A stretch of 64,000 nucleotides of DNA from Metabacillus arenae (GCF_014773385.1 NZ_JACXAI010000024.1:1-64000); one strand, 5' to 3'. Numbered from the stretch's first letter, positions 25,529 to 34,676 are shown. Numbers and translations: made by a program. Notes: generated by a model not told the origin, from the sequence alone.

Positions 25529-25564
25529 TTATATTCATTCGAAACCATAAAAGGAGGTATAATT

Positions 25565-25636
25565 ATGATCTATCAACAACTTATTAACAAAATGGAACAA
25601 CAGCGTTACCGGCTTAGACAATGGACTCCTTATTGA
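25565..25636 (+). CDS. 23-residue leader-like ORF resembling the start of the SAF oxidoreductase
   Basis: ATG after AAAGGAGGTATAATT, 23 codons, then TGA. Its first residues, MIYQQLINKMEQQ, parallel MIYHHLFDKMRKQ at the start of the oxidoreductase at 29398, and both follow a sigma-54 promoter at a similar distance (36-37 nt). Thus a promoter plus 5' gene end seems to have been duplicated, leaving either a leader peptide or a remnant ahead of the carrier gene. Confidence 0.5.
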   Translation: MIYQQLINKMEQQRYRLRQWTPY

Positions 25637-25749
25637 TCGTTAATTGAAACCGCTTTCTGTTACTTTGGAAGAGACTACTATCCCACTCATAATAGGGGAA
25701 ACGTTACTCTTGCTTTTAAAAGTAAATACATTTTGAGGAGGATAAACAG

Positions 25750-27051
25750 TTGAGTATAGAAATTATTTCCATCATCATCCTATTGGCTATGTTTATTATC
25801 GGTTCTTTCTTACCAATCAATATTGGAGTATTAGGCTTCGTCGCTGCATTTTTAGTGGGCGCTCTCATTAGCGGGATGAGCGTTGATGACATTTTTGCTG
25901 TATTTCCGGCAGACTTATTCATTATCCTTGCAGGGGTCACCTATTTGTTCGCAATCGTTAAGAATAATGGCACCATCGACCTGATTACAAGCTGGGGACT
26001 CCGGTTAGTCAAAGGGAATACCGGTTTGATTCCATGGGTCATGTTTTCTTTGAGTTTTCTGTTGTGCAGTGTAGGTACACAGGGGACGGCCGCGGTCATT
26101 ATCATTGCCCCGATTGCCTTACGACTGGCTGCACAATGTAAAATTAACCCGATCATGATGGCTCTTATGGTAGCACTAGGCATGACTGGAGGAATCTTTT
26201 CCCCGCTTAATCTCATGGGGCTTGTTGTAAACGGTGTCATGGACTCACGGAACCTTTCCCATTCTCAAGGACTGTTTTTTATGAATACATTTCTCTTTTC
26301 CTTTGCGGTTGCATTTCTGATTTACGTCGTTTTTGGAGGGCTGCGCCTGCTTAAGATGGGGAGAAATAACTCTCAAAGTTATGTAGCTGCGGCAGCAGAT
26401 GCTGATGTAGAAGATGAAACTGAATTACCAACTGAAAGTAATATTGGTCAAAATGAGCGGCTGACACCGTATAAAGGCGCTACTCTTGCTGGCATAGGCA
26501 TCCTTATTATATGTGCCATTTGGCTTGATATAAACATGGGCTTTGCAGCACTTATGGTCGGCCTCGCCCTAGCCTTGATGGCTCCTAAAAAGCAAGCTGA
26601 AATCATGGGCAGCATACCATGGTCAATCATATTCATGGTTAGCGGTATCGTCACATACGTAGGGGTAATGGAATCAATTGGTGTTATGGATTATTTAACT
26701 GAACAAATAGCAAATGTGAAAAGCCCGGTGCTCGCTGCACTCATAACCTCATATATTGGAGGGATCATCTCTGCCTTTGCCTCCACGACAGGGTTCCTGG
26801 CAGCAGTCATACCCTTGTCCGTTCCTATCCTGCAGGATCCAAGCATGTCATCCGTAGGGGTTATCTCAGCAATATCAATTGCCGCAAGCGTCGTCGATAT
26901 CAGCCCCTTCTCTACTACAGGTGCCGTCCTGCTTGCTAACGCTCAAGGGATCAAGGAAAACGTCTTTTATAAAAGACTCTTGATCATTGCAGGCATCTTC
27001 GTTGCTGCCGGACCTGGATTAGCCTGGCTTATATTTGTGGTGCTATTCTGA
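25750..27051 (+). CDS. MatC-like dicarboxylate/acid carrier (SLC13-type)
   Basis: A 433-residue permease with about 11-12 membrane segments. The N-terminal third (LPINIGVLGFVAAFLVGALI, DDIFAVFPADLFIILAGVTY, FAIVKNNGTID) is the MatC N-terminal domain of dicarboxylate carriers; a hydrophilic acidic loop (about 220-245, DADVEDETELPTESN) separates it from the C-terminal half. TTG start, with GAGGAGG upstream. Most likely imports the sugar acid used by the kinase, aldolase and oxidoreductase of this cluster. A hairpin terminator is at 27127-27158. Confidence 0.85.
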   Translation: MSIEIISIIILLAMFIIGSFLPINIGVLGFVAAFLVGALISGMSVDDIFAVFPADLFIILAGVTYLFAIVKNNGTIDLITSWGLRLVKGNTGLIPWVMFSLSFLLCSVGTQGTAAVIIIAPIALRLAAQCKINPIMMALMVALGMTGGIFSPLNLMGLVVNGVMDSRNLSHSQGLFFMNTFLFSFAVAFLIYVVFGGLRLLKMGRNNSQSYVAAAADADVEDETELPTESNIGQNERLTPYKGATLAGIGILIICAIWLDINMGFAALMVGLALALMAPKKQAEIMGSIPWSIIFMVSGIVTYVGVMESIGVMDYLTEQIANVKSPVLAALITSYIGGIISAFASTTGFLAAVIPLSVPILQDPSMSSVGVISAISIAASVVDISPFSTTGAVLLANAQGIKENVFYKRLLIIAGIFVAAGPGLAWLIFVVLF

Positions 27052-27126
27052 TACTCCCACAACTAAAGCAGTAGGCTTTCTTCGACTCATTCTGTAAAAC
27101 AGTCTATTAAAATCTCGACATATTGC

Positions 27127-27158
27127 CCAGCATGACACCATATTTGATGTCATGCTGG
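27127..27158 (+). terminator. terminator after the carrier gene
   Basis: CCAGCATGACA and TGTCATGCTGG form an 11-bp perfect stem followed by TTTATCTTT. Confidence 0.8.
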
Positions 27159-27289
27159 TTTATCTTTAGAAACAAAAAATTATTTCTATGTTTGCGTTTA
27201 TAAAAATCGATTTCCTTCCTTTATGGTTATCATTGATTAACCTCTTTTCCTGCAGTACTTTACAACATTTTGTTGCAACTCAAAAACTA

Positions 27290-29200
27290 TTAAATTTTTA
27301 TCTCATATTTTTTCAGCTTTCTCCACAATGTACTTCGGTCTATTCCCAATGCCTTGGCAGCTTTGCTTTTATTATAGTTTGCCTCATGCAGGGCCTTTTC
27401 TATCAGATCTTTCTCACCTTTTACTTGAAACGCTTGAATGATATTTTCTGTTTCAGCTATCTCAATCTCTTCACCTATGTCTTGAGGATAAAGAGTCATT
27501 CTCATTGAAGCTTTGTCGATTATGGCTGATGTGTTTAATACACATAATCGTTCCACTACATTCTTTAATTCACGAACATTCCCTTTAAAATCATAATTCA
27601 TCAACATTTCCAGCGCATCTGATGAAAGGGTTTGTAGATGGTTATTAAATTTCCGGTTATATTTTTCTAAATAGTGCAAAAACAGTTCTGATATGTCTTC
27701 TTTTCGCATTCTAAGCGGCGGTATATATAGCTTTAAAATGTCGAGCCGGTATAATAAGTCTTGTCTAAATTCATCCTTCTGAACAAGATTCTTCAGATTC
27801 TTGTTTGCAGCCGCGATGATTCGTACATCAATCGGCACAACCTTATCTCCCCCTACTCTTCTAATTTCTTTTTCCTGAAGAACTCTCAGCAGCTTACTTT
27901 GAAAAGATATGGGAATCTCTGATACTTCATCGAGAAAAAGGGTACCACTGTGGGCAAGCTCAAAAAGTCCAATCTTTCCACCTTTAGAGGCTCCTGTAAA
28001 TGCGCCATCTACATATCCGAAAAGCTCGCTTTCTAATAAAGCCTCCGGCAATGCAGCACAGTTTACAGCTACAAACGGCCCGCTGCTTCTACTGCTGGCA
28101 TTGTGAATGCTTTGGGCCATAAGCTCCTTACCCGTACCTGTTTCACCAACTATTAAAATATTAGATGATACACGCGAAAACTTTTTCGCCGTTTCAATCG
28201 TCTGGGCCATGAGCTCACTTTTATGAATGATGTTGTCAAAATGATATTTCGCGAATAACCCTTTTGCACTCATCTTTTTTCGGATTTGGATTTCAACCTG
28301 TTGTATTTTTGTACTATCTTGAAAATTTATCACGATCCCGGCTATTTTCCCATCAGACATAACAGGAATATAACTAGCAGATAAAACCTTATTGTTTGTC
28401 TTATGGAGAACATTGTTTTTTTCTTTTCCGGATTTCATAATATCTTTAAAACTATTTTCCATGATTGGGAAGACATCTTTAAGGTCCTTATGATAGAAAT
28501 CTGTACCTTTCTCTTGGTACATGCTGATTGCACTTTTATTAATGACTTCTATTCGTCCGTTACAGGTAACATATATAATGCCGTCTTGGGAACATTGGGC
28601 AATGGTTTGAAATATATCGGCTTTCGCTCGCTCCTGCCGCATCACCTCCACCGTTCTAATGGCCTCATTTAATGCTTGTGTAATCGCTTCCTCACCTGTT
28701 TCTATAAGAATAGAATGGACATCCATCCTTTTCGCACACATATTGACATAATATCCGCCAACGAGGACATCGCATCCATTTTGGACAGCATTTTCAATTG
28801 TTTTTTCGATGTTGTTCAGCTTTTCGGGATTATAAATCTCAATTTCACAATCAAATAATCCGCAAAGCTGATTGACGCCTTCAATTGTAGATTGAGTGCC
28901 CACGAATCCAATTTTTCGAGGAGTAAATTGCTTTCGGCATTTCTCTATTGTTTTAATGATGTCGTATCCTGTTATAGGTATTTCAATTTGCGGAATATGC
29001 GGCTTCAGTCTTTTCAGCTTTTTAGCTGTATATCCTCTGGCAACCAGCACGTCACAGTTAAATCTAACACCTTCTAGTTTATCTGCTGAGATGACAGATA
29101 TTTGGCGGTTTACAATATCTTTTTGCGGATGTGCATTAAAAATTTTGTAAACCAGATCTTCAAGCTCAGGATATGGAACAATATAAGTAACATTAATCAT
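27290..29200 (-). CDS. sigma-54-dependent PrpR-type transcriptional activator
   Basis: A 636-residue enhancer-binding protein. Domains: PrpR_N sensory domain (about 1-170), PAS domain (about 195-310), AAA+ domain with Walker A GETGTGKE, the sigma-54 contact loop GAFTGA and Walker B GTLFLDEV, and a Fis-type HTH at the C-terminus (NKSKAAKALGIDRSTLWRKLKK). ATG 29200 follows AAGGAGGTGATCACC; the frame continues upstream to 29275 without a ribosome site. It surely drives the three sigma-54 promoters of this cluster; the PrpR_N domain would bind a pathway metabolite. Its own upstream region carries a copy of the candidate binding site, hinting at autoregulation. Confidence 0.93.
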   Translation of the reverse strand: MINVTYIVPYPELEDLVYKIFNAHPQKDIVNRQISVISADKLEGVRFNCDVLVARGYTAKKLKRLKPHIPQIEIPITGYDIIKTIEKCRKQFTPRKIGFVGTQSTIEGVNQLCGLFDCEIEIYNPEKLNNIEKTIENAVQNGCDVLVGGYYVNMCAKRMDVHSILIETGEEAITQALNEAIRTVEVMRQERAKADIFQTIAQCSQDGIIYVTCNGRIEVINKSAISMYQEKGTDFYHKDLKDVFPIMENSFKDIMKSGKEKNNVLHKTNNKVLSASYIPVMSDGKIAGIVINFQDSTKIQQVEIQIRKKMSAKGLFAKYHFDNIIHKSELMAQTIETAKKFSRVSSNILIVGETGTGKELMAQSIHNASSRSSGPFVAVNCAALPEALLESELFGYVDGAFTGASKGGKIGLFELAHSGTLFLDEVSEIPISFQSKLLRVLQEKEIRRVGGDKVVPIDVRIIAAANKNLKNLVQKDEFRQDLLYRLDILKLYIPPLRMRKEDISELFLHYLEKYNRKFNNHLQTLSSDALEMLMNYDFKGNVRELKNVVERLCVLNTSAIIDKASMRMTLYPQDIGEEIEIAETENIIQAFQVKGEKDLIEKALHEANYNKSKAAKALGIDRSTLWRKLKKYEIKI

Positions 29201-29225
29201 AAAGGTGATCACCTCCTTCTTATTT

Positions 29226-29249
29226 GTTGCAACTATACAACGATGCAAC
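29226..29249. promoter_or_regulatory. candidate activator-binding site between regulator and oxidoreductase
   Basis: GTTGCA-ACTA-TACAAC (29226-29241) followed by TGCAAC (29244-29249). It lies about 96 bp upstream of the sigma-54 promoter at 29345 and 26-49 nt upstream of the regulator start, and matches the site type at 25354. Confidence 0.65.
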
Positions 29250-29344
29250 ACTTCCTGCAATAGCTTTCTAATCAAAGAGAAGATGATTTGATAAGTTTTC
29301 TATAAAAAATTTAAATAAAATCTGCTTTGATATTCCTTCAGTAG

Positions 29345-29361
29345 TTGGCACTAATCTTGCA
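29345..29361 (+). promoter_or_regulatory. sigma-54 promoter of the SAF oxidoreductase gene
   Basis: TTGGCAC-TAATC-TTGCA matches the TGGCAC-N5-TTGCA consensus exactly, 37 nt before the start codon. Confidence 0.9.
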
Positions 29362-29397
29362 TAATAACTTATTGAAAACTTAGGAGGAGGTTTTACT

Positions 29398-30825
29398 ATG
29401 ATTTATCATCATCTTTTTGACAAAATGAGAAAACAGGAAGTTGTTCATGCAGCAATTATCGGAGCAGGCCATTTTGGTACAGCAGTGGTGACCCAACAGA
29501 ACTATAATCAATATTTAAAGGTATGTATTGTTGCAGACACCAACCTGGACGCAGCAAAGTCTTCCTTTATAAAGGCTGAGATCCCTGATGAACTTATTGT
29601 ATACACGGATAATGCGGCGGATGCTCAAAAAGCAATTGAAGCAGGGAAATTCATATATACGGATAAGGCTGAAATGATCATGGATGTTCAAATCATTGAT
29701 ATTGTTGGGGAAGGGACAGGAGTTCCAGAAGCGGGTGCTTATTTTGCAAAGCTTGCGATTGAAAAAGGAAAGCATGTTGCCATGATAAATAAGGAAGCGG
29801 ATTCAGTTATCGGTCCGATCCTTAAAAAGCTGGCACAAGAAAAAGGGGTCGTTTATACACCAGTTGACGGCGATCAACACGGCTTGCTTATCTCAATGGT
29901 GGAATGGGCTAAAATTGTGGGCCTCACTGTTATTTCTGCCGGTAAAGCTCGTGACGGGGAATTCGTCTATGATGAAAAGAACCGGAGCATCTCAATCGAA
30001 GCGGATGGCATAACGGTACATGAAGCTGCTTCAGTGAAAATATCAGAAGAGGAAACAAAATATTTTGAAATGATTCCAGAAGGGAAATCAGAAGAATACA
30101 TTCAAAAAAGATCAGAAATTTTAAGCACACTTCCCGGTGCAGGTGCATTTGACTTATGTGAGCTGACCATCATGGCTAACTCAACGGGACTCACTCCTGA
30201 TTGCGCAGAGATGATTGAGGCAACACTTAGAATTACAGAGCTCCCTGTAGCATATTGCAGTAAAAAGGACGGAGGTATTTTCAAGGATGAGGGTATCATT
30301 GATTTAATAACGTGCTTCCGCAGATCTGATGAGCCTGGTATGGGCGGAGGTGTATATATGGTCGTTCGTTGCGATAACGCCTACTCAAACTACATCCTAA
30401 CAACCAAGGGGCAAATTCCGAACTACGATAAATCAACAGCTGTCATCTATCGCCCATACCATCTTTGCGGTGCTGAAACATCCAGTTCCCTGCTGGTTGC
30501 CGGCTTACTCGGACTTGATACTGGATCCCTTGAATACAAGCCGCGCTTCGACCTTGTTAAAAAAGCGGCCAGAGATATCAAAGCAGGAGAAATATTCGGC
30601 AATGACCACGACTATAACATAACCGCCATGATCATGCCTGCTTCTATACAGGACGATAACAACCCGATCCCAGGTCATATGCTGGATGGAAACAAAGCAA
30701 AGGTGGACATTAAAAAAGGAACAATTATCACTTATGGAATGGTTGAGACTCCTGTGGATTCGACTTTATGGAACCTTAGACAGCTGCAGGATGAAACCTT
30801 TCTTAAATCGACAGTAGCTCAATAA
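29398..30825 (+). CDS. NAD(P)-dependent homoserine dehydrogenase-like oxidoreductase with SAF domain
   Basis: A 475-residue protein. An N-terminal Rossmann fold (AAIIGAGHFGTAVV, about residues 18-31) and a homoserine-dehydrogenase-like segment (KGKHVAMINKEADSVIGPIL) are followed by a C-terminal SAF-type domain (about 380-460; AARDIKAGEIF, MVETPVDSTLW). Relatives are often misnamed FlgA-like because of the SAF domain. AGGAGGAGG precedes the ATG. The perfect sigma-54 promoter and location tie it to the acid-sugar cluster, where it would oxidise or reduce a sugar acid or its keto form; the exact reaction is unknown. A terminator (about 30835-30870) follows. Confidence 0.85.
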   Translation: MIYHHLFDKMRKQEVVHAAIIGAGHFGTAVVTQQNYNQYLKVCIVADTNLDAAKSSFIKAEIPDELIVYTDNAADAQKAIEAGKFIYTDKAEMIMDVQIIDIVGEGTGVPEAGAYFAKLAIEKGKHVAMINKEADSVIGPILKKLAQEKGVVYTPVDGDQHGLLISMVEWAKIVGLTVISAGKARDGEFVYDEKNRSISIEADGITVHEAASVKISEEETKYFEMIPEGKSEEYIQKRSEILSTLPGAGAFDLCELTIMANSTGLTPDCAEMIEATLRITELPVAYCSKKDGGIFKDEGIIDLITCFRRSDEPGMGGGVYMVVRCDNAYSNYILTTKGQIPNYDKSTAVIYRPYHLCGAETSSSLLVAGLLGLDTGSLEYKPRFDLVKKAARDIKAGEIFGNDHDYNITAMIMPASIQDDNNPIPGHMLDGNKAKVDIKKGTIITYGMVETPVDSTLWNLRQLQDETFLKSTVAQ

Positions 30826-30834
30826 ATAAAGGAA

Positions 30835-30870
30835 ATTCCGTCTCTAATTATTGATAGGGGCGGAGTTTTT
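30835..30870 (+). terminator. terminator after the SAF oxidoreductase
   Basis: CCGTCTCTA and TAGGGGCGG pair with two G-U wobbles around an 8-nt loop, followed by AGTTTTTTATTT. Confidence 0.75.
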
Positions 30871-31052
30871 TATTTAGGGTTACTCCTACAGACAGAGTTT
30901 ATGGGAAGCAGTGATCCGGGGCTTTTCTAGTTCTATGCACGAGTTTATCACCACTTGTCAAGAACAATTTAAAATTCGCCAGTAAAACCAGATTTTCATT
31001 CATGATATAGACCGGTCATCAGACTTATTATAGGAATGGGATATCAAGGTTC

Positions 31053-31081
31053 TTGATATCTATGTATAATTTATTTATAAT
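31053..31081 (+). promoter_or_regulatory. promoter of antitoxin RNA, TA copy 1
   Basis: TTGATA (31053-31058), 17 bp, TATAAT (31076-31081): a near-consensus sigma-A promoter, conserved in TA copy 2, predicting a start near 31088. Confidence 0.8.
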
Positions 31082-31087
31082 CTAAAT

Positions 31088-31230
31088 AAGACTAAAAAAG
31101 ATCAGGTGCGTTAACACCTGACCAGCGCATGCTACATGCCGCAAAGTTAGCGGCTAACCAATTTTACAGGGATAACAAAATGAAGTAACTACCCATTACC
31201 TTGGTGAGGCGGGCGGTTACTTCTTTTTGT
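31088..31230 (+). ncRNA. type I antitoxin RNA, TA copy 1
   Basis: Predicted transcript of about 140 nt from the 31053 promoter to the terminator GAAGTAACTACCC / GGGCGGTTACTTC plus TTTTTG (31182-31228). It includes a GCCGC-AAAGTTA-GCGGC hairpin. It is antisense to the 3' end of the toxin mRNA (toxin stop at 31217), the arrangement of RatA/TxpA and SR4/BsrG in B. subtilis. Boundaries are inferred. Confidence 0.7.
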
Positions 31231-31318
31231 TTTGACTAAACATAATTACAACTGTCAGTGCACCTATCAAAACTAAATTTGAATATAGTGCCATAGAGAT
31301 TGCTTCATATATCGTCAT
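31217..31318 (-). CDS. Hol_Tox (TxpA/BsrG-like) type I toxin, copy 1
   Basis: A 33-residue peptide: short polar N-terminus MTIYEAISMAL, one membrane segment (SNLVLIGALTVVIMF), and tail SQNKKK, which is the pattern of putative holin-like toxins. The Shine-Dalgarno AGGGAGGTGG is locked in a hairpin (CCACTTCCCTT / AAGGGAGGTGG, 31325-31350), as reported for type I toxin mRNAs. An extended -10 (TGGTAAGAT) lies near 31385-31393 on the minus strand. Membrane depolarisation is the family's known effect. Confidence 0.8.
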   Translation of the reverse strand: MTIYEAISMALYSNLVLIGALTVVIMFSQNKKK

Positions 31319-31688
31319 TTTTCCACCTCCCTTCTTTAAGGGAAGTGGTTAACCGCCTACCTGCTTTATGCAGCTGCTGCTATTATCTTACCACAAAAAC
31401 CCACACAAAGGGAACGTATGATCTCGTTTTCGAATTTTATTTTCACCATAAATAAAACTCTTTGAGAAAAATATATTTATATTCTGAAAAGTCAGAAAAA
31501 AGGGGTATAAAACTTTCGCCTTATTTCGTTATTTGAATCCTTATACACTATACTAAACAGGAAAAAACTTTATTAATAGTCCAAAAGAGGGGTGATTAGA
31601 GAAAACGAGATGTGGTGTTGATGAAAGCTGTATTTGGGGAGGTTACTATTTGCAAATGTGAAACACAATTTAATAGAGGGTGGGTATA

Positions 31689-34334
31689 ATGAGAAAAAAA
31701 ATAAAAATATTTTTGGCTTCTTCACTCACATTAACAACCTTTTTAACAATTCCTATTCCAGATTCTACAAGTTATGTTAAAGCCTCTGAAAAATCAAATT
31801 CCATTGTTGTGAACAATACTAGTAATGCTAATGTTTCAAATGAAATGGATATTTTAAAGTTAAACTATCGAGAGTATCTTGCAGGAAATGAGAGTATTAA
31901 TAGTAATCATTTATTAGATAGTAAAATTAATTCTGTCCATAACACAGCAAAGGCAAGGCTTACTTCTTTTCTCCCTATTGAGGACAGAGTTAAAGGAGAA
32001 GAAAAATCCCTATTTAAGAATTTACCCCTCGGTGAAAACGTTAACAATTTAAACAGCTCCTATTTATATTTATACCAAATGGCACTTGCTGCTAAAACAT
32101 ATAAAAGAACGGATTTAAGTGGTGTAAATTACTATCAAAATGAAGAGACAATTCATAAAGTAATTGATGGATTAGATTGGCTGTACACGAATTTCTTTGA
32201 AGACCAAGAAAAGGGTTACTATGGAAATTGGTATTTTTGGGAAATCGGTATCCCAATGAATATAACGAAAACGATGCTACTTTTAGAGGATGAGATTAAA
32301 AGGTATAAACCTCATTTAATAGATTCCTATGTGGCATCAATGGATCAGTATCTTCGGAATGGAAAAAATGGAGATATCGATTTAGATTCTCGTTTTCATA
32401 GAGGGGCAAACCTGGCAGATATTGCGACGAATAGAATTATACAAGGGGCACTTCTTGGGAACGAGGAAAGAATTACTACTGCAATTGATCATATTCTAAC
32501 TGTTTTTAAAACCATTGATCCCCATAATATCGTTAATGGTAATACTGCCGGATTTTATGAAGACGGATCCTTTATACAGCATCAAAGTGTGGCATATACA
32601 GGGTCTTATGGAAAGGTACTATTAAATCGAGTTATCCAAACCATAAGAATATTAAATAATAGTAAATATGATAAAAAAGAAATATTGGTGCCTACTGTAA
32701 AGGATTGGATATACAATGGGTTCTCGCCAGTTATTTTTGAAGGCTATATGATGGAAATAGTAAAAGGAAGATCGATATCAAGAACTGGAACAGGTTATCA
32801 AGATGTGTTTACTATAATTGAAGCGATGGTTGAAGTAAGTAATTACTTAAGTGATGAGGAAAGTGAAATTTTAAAATCACATTTAAAATATATTGCTAAT
32901 TCTAATAAAAGCAGTTTCTCTACAGGATTATTTACTTCTTTTGAAACGATTATAAAATTTAATGACATCTTGACGGATCCTGCTATTGAAGCTAACAAGG
33001 GGATTGATGAAAATAGTCACTATGCCTTTAACTTAATGGATAAAACTGTGCATTTAAGAAATTCATATGCTTTTGCTTTTTCAAGAAGTTCAAATCGAAT
33101 TAGTAAGTATGAATATATGAGCGGAGAAAATTTAATGCCATGGTTCCATGGAGATGGAGCATATTACTTATATCTATCAGGCAGAGATCAAACAAAATCT
33201 TTTGGCAGTCATTATTTTGCGACAATAGATCCTTATAAGCTGCCTGGAACAACGGTTCCCGTGGAAGAAAGAAAAACGGTTCCCCAATTATATGATGGAA
33301 TGCTTTTCTATTTAAATACCGAACACCCACTTAATTTTCATTCATCATCTGAATCACAAAATAAATATGTTTATTTTCCTGTAGGTACCAATGATTATTC
33401 TGGCGGAGTTAAGCTTGGAGAATACGGAGTATCTGGTATCCAGCTTGGGGATGAGGTAGGATATAGAGACAAACAGGCAGGGCTATTGCCTGAAGACCTT
33501 GTTATGTATAAAAACGCTGAGGCAAATAAATCCGTCTTTTTGTTTGACGATGAGCTTGTATTAATGGGATCTGGCATCAAAGATGAAATGGGCAGGGACG
33601 TAATTACTACAATTGATAATAGAATGTTTGCTGAAAATGAAACAGGTACGATAACGGGAGAGACATATGATGATCGCAGATTAAATGATCCGATTAATGG
33701 AGAATACGATCTAAAGTGGATGAACTTTAAAACAGATGCTGAGGGAACACAAGTAGGTTATTACTTCCCAGAGAATTCTAAAATAAATGTTACGAAAGAT
33801 ACCGTTACTGAAAGCATAAATAGAATTCGCACATCAAATCCAGATACAAATGTAACGAAGAATTTCTTTACATTGGGAATTGACCATGGAAAGGATCCAG
33901 AAAACGAAAAATATGCATACGTGATTTTACCTAATTTTGATGAAGCGAAAACAAACGAGTATTCCAATAACCCTAGTGTTAAAATTTTATCAAATACCGA
34001 AAATGTTCATGCTGTGGAAAATACGAAGCTGGGAATGAAAGGATTCAATTTCTTTAGCGATAAAAAAAATACAGTCAGCAATGTCACATCCTTTAATAAA
34101 GCCTCAATTATGATTAAGAATAATCATAATGGCACGGTCACGATAGCAGTTTCTGATCCTACTTTAAGTTTAGATAAAATGAAGCTGGAAATAGTAATTC
34201 CAGATCCTGAATTAGTAGCGGCTAGTGAAGGTGTAAAAGCCTCAGTATCTCGCAAAAAAGCTTTAATTAAAATTGATTCTAAGAATTCAAATGGAAAAAG
34301 CTTTGAAATAACACTAAAAATGAACGCGGATTAA
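31689..34334 (+). CDS. secreted polysaccharide lyase family 8 (hyaluronate/chondroitin/xanthan lyase type)
   Basis: An 881-residue exported enzyme. A signal peptide spans about residues 1-32 (KKIKIF, a hydrophobic core, ending YVKA). The alpha/alpha-toroid catalytic domain contains Asn248 (ATNRIIQG), His298 (DGSFIQH) and Tyr307 (AYTGSYG); their spacing of 50 and 9 residues equals the Asn/His/Tyr triad of streptococcal hyaluronate lyase. C-terminal beta-sandwich domains follow from about residue 400. No LPXTG or SLH anchor is seen, so it is probably released. Substrate: a uronate-containing polysaccharide; which one cannot be told. Start ATG after GAGGGTGGG. Confidence 0.9.
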   Translation: MRKKIKIFLASSLTLTTFLTIPIPDSTSYVKASEKSNSIVVNNTSNANVSNEMDILKLNYREYLAGNESINSNHLLDSKINSVHNTAKARLTSFLPIEDRVKGEEKSLFKNLPLGENVNNLNSSYLYLYQMALAAKTYKRTDLSGVNYYQNEETIHKVIDGLDWLYTNFFEDQEKGYYGNWYFWEIGIPMNITKTMLLLEDEIKRYKPHLIDSYVASMDQYLRNGKNGDIDLDSRFHRGANLADIATNRIIQGALLGNEERITTAIDHILTVFKTIDPHNIVNGNTAGFYEDGSFIQHQSVAYTGSYGKVLLNRVIQTIRILNNSKYDKKEILVPTVKDWIYNGFSPVIFEGYMMEIVKGRSISRTGTGYQDVFTIIEAMVEVSNYLSDEESEILKSHLKYIANSNKSSFSTGLFTSFETIIKFNDILTDPAIEANKGIDENSHYAFNLMDKTVHLRNSYAFAFSRSSNRISKYEYMSGENLMPWFHGDGAYYLYLSGRDQTKSFGSHYFATIDPYKLPGTTVPVEERKTVPQLYDGMLFYLNTEHPLNFHSSSESQNKYVYFPVGTNDYSGGVKLGEYGVSGIQLGDEVGYRDKQAGLLPEDLVMYKNAEANKSVFLFDDELVLMGSGIKDEMGRDVITTIDNRMFAENETGTITGETYDDRRLNDPINGEYDLKWMNFKTDAEGTQVGYYFPENSKINVTKDTVTESINRIRTSNPDTNVTKNFFTLGIDHGKDPENEKYAYVILPNFDEAKTNEYSNNPSVKILSNTENVHAVENTKLGMKGFNFFSDKKNTVSNVTSFNKASIMIKNNHNGTVTIAVSDPTLSLDKMKLEIVIPDPELVAASEGVKASVSRKKALIKIDSKNSNGKSFEITLKMNAD

Positions 34335-34369
34335 GAATCACTAAACGAGATTTTCATTATCGAAATATG

Positions 34370-34405
34370 CAAGTCATCAGGCTTATTAACAGGAATGCGA
34401 CATCA
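34370..34405 (+). repeat. partial third copy of the TA upstream sequence
   Basis: GTCATCAGGCTTATTA then AGGAATGCGACATCAAGAT corresponds to ATCAGACTTATTATAGGAATGGGATATCAAGG before TA copy 1 (about 31015) and ATCAGGTTTATTGAAAGGAATACGACATCAAGAT before copy 2 (about 37348). No toxin or antitoxin follows this copy. Confidence 0.7.
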
Positions 34406-34462
34406 AGATCCCCTTAACGTTGTTTTAATCTGTGTTTTGCTGACGAGACTCTAAAAGAGTAT

Positions 34463-34505
34463 CAATGGCCTCAATCCCACTTAAAACAGTGGATTTGAGG
34501 CCATT
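34463..34505. terminator. bidirectional-type terminator hairpin
   Basis: AATGGCCTCAAT and a complementary stretch ending TTTGAGGCCATT form a long stem with inner CCCACT/AGTGG, followed by CGTATTTT; about 130 nt after the lyase gene. Confidence 0.75.
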
Positions 34506-34676
34506 CGTATTTTAATGCATTTATTATGATTTATACACTGAATATACGTAATCATTTTAATATTCTATCTAAAGCTAGAATGTCTTCCATTTCGGGGTTG
34601 CTCCAATTAAACCAGCCAATTACTGACGTATCCAAAAATTACAACCATCTAAAACTAGATGGCGGCTTGCTATTCA

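Noticed and set aside
27188-27508. 106-codon frame on the plus strand
   Set aside because: Mostly antisense to the C-terminal Fis-type HTH of the sigma-54 activator; no ribosome site.
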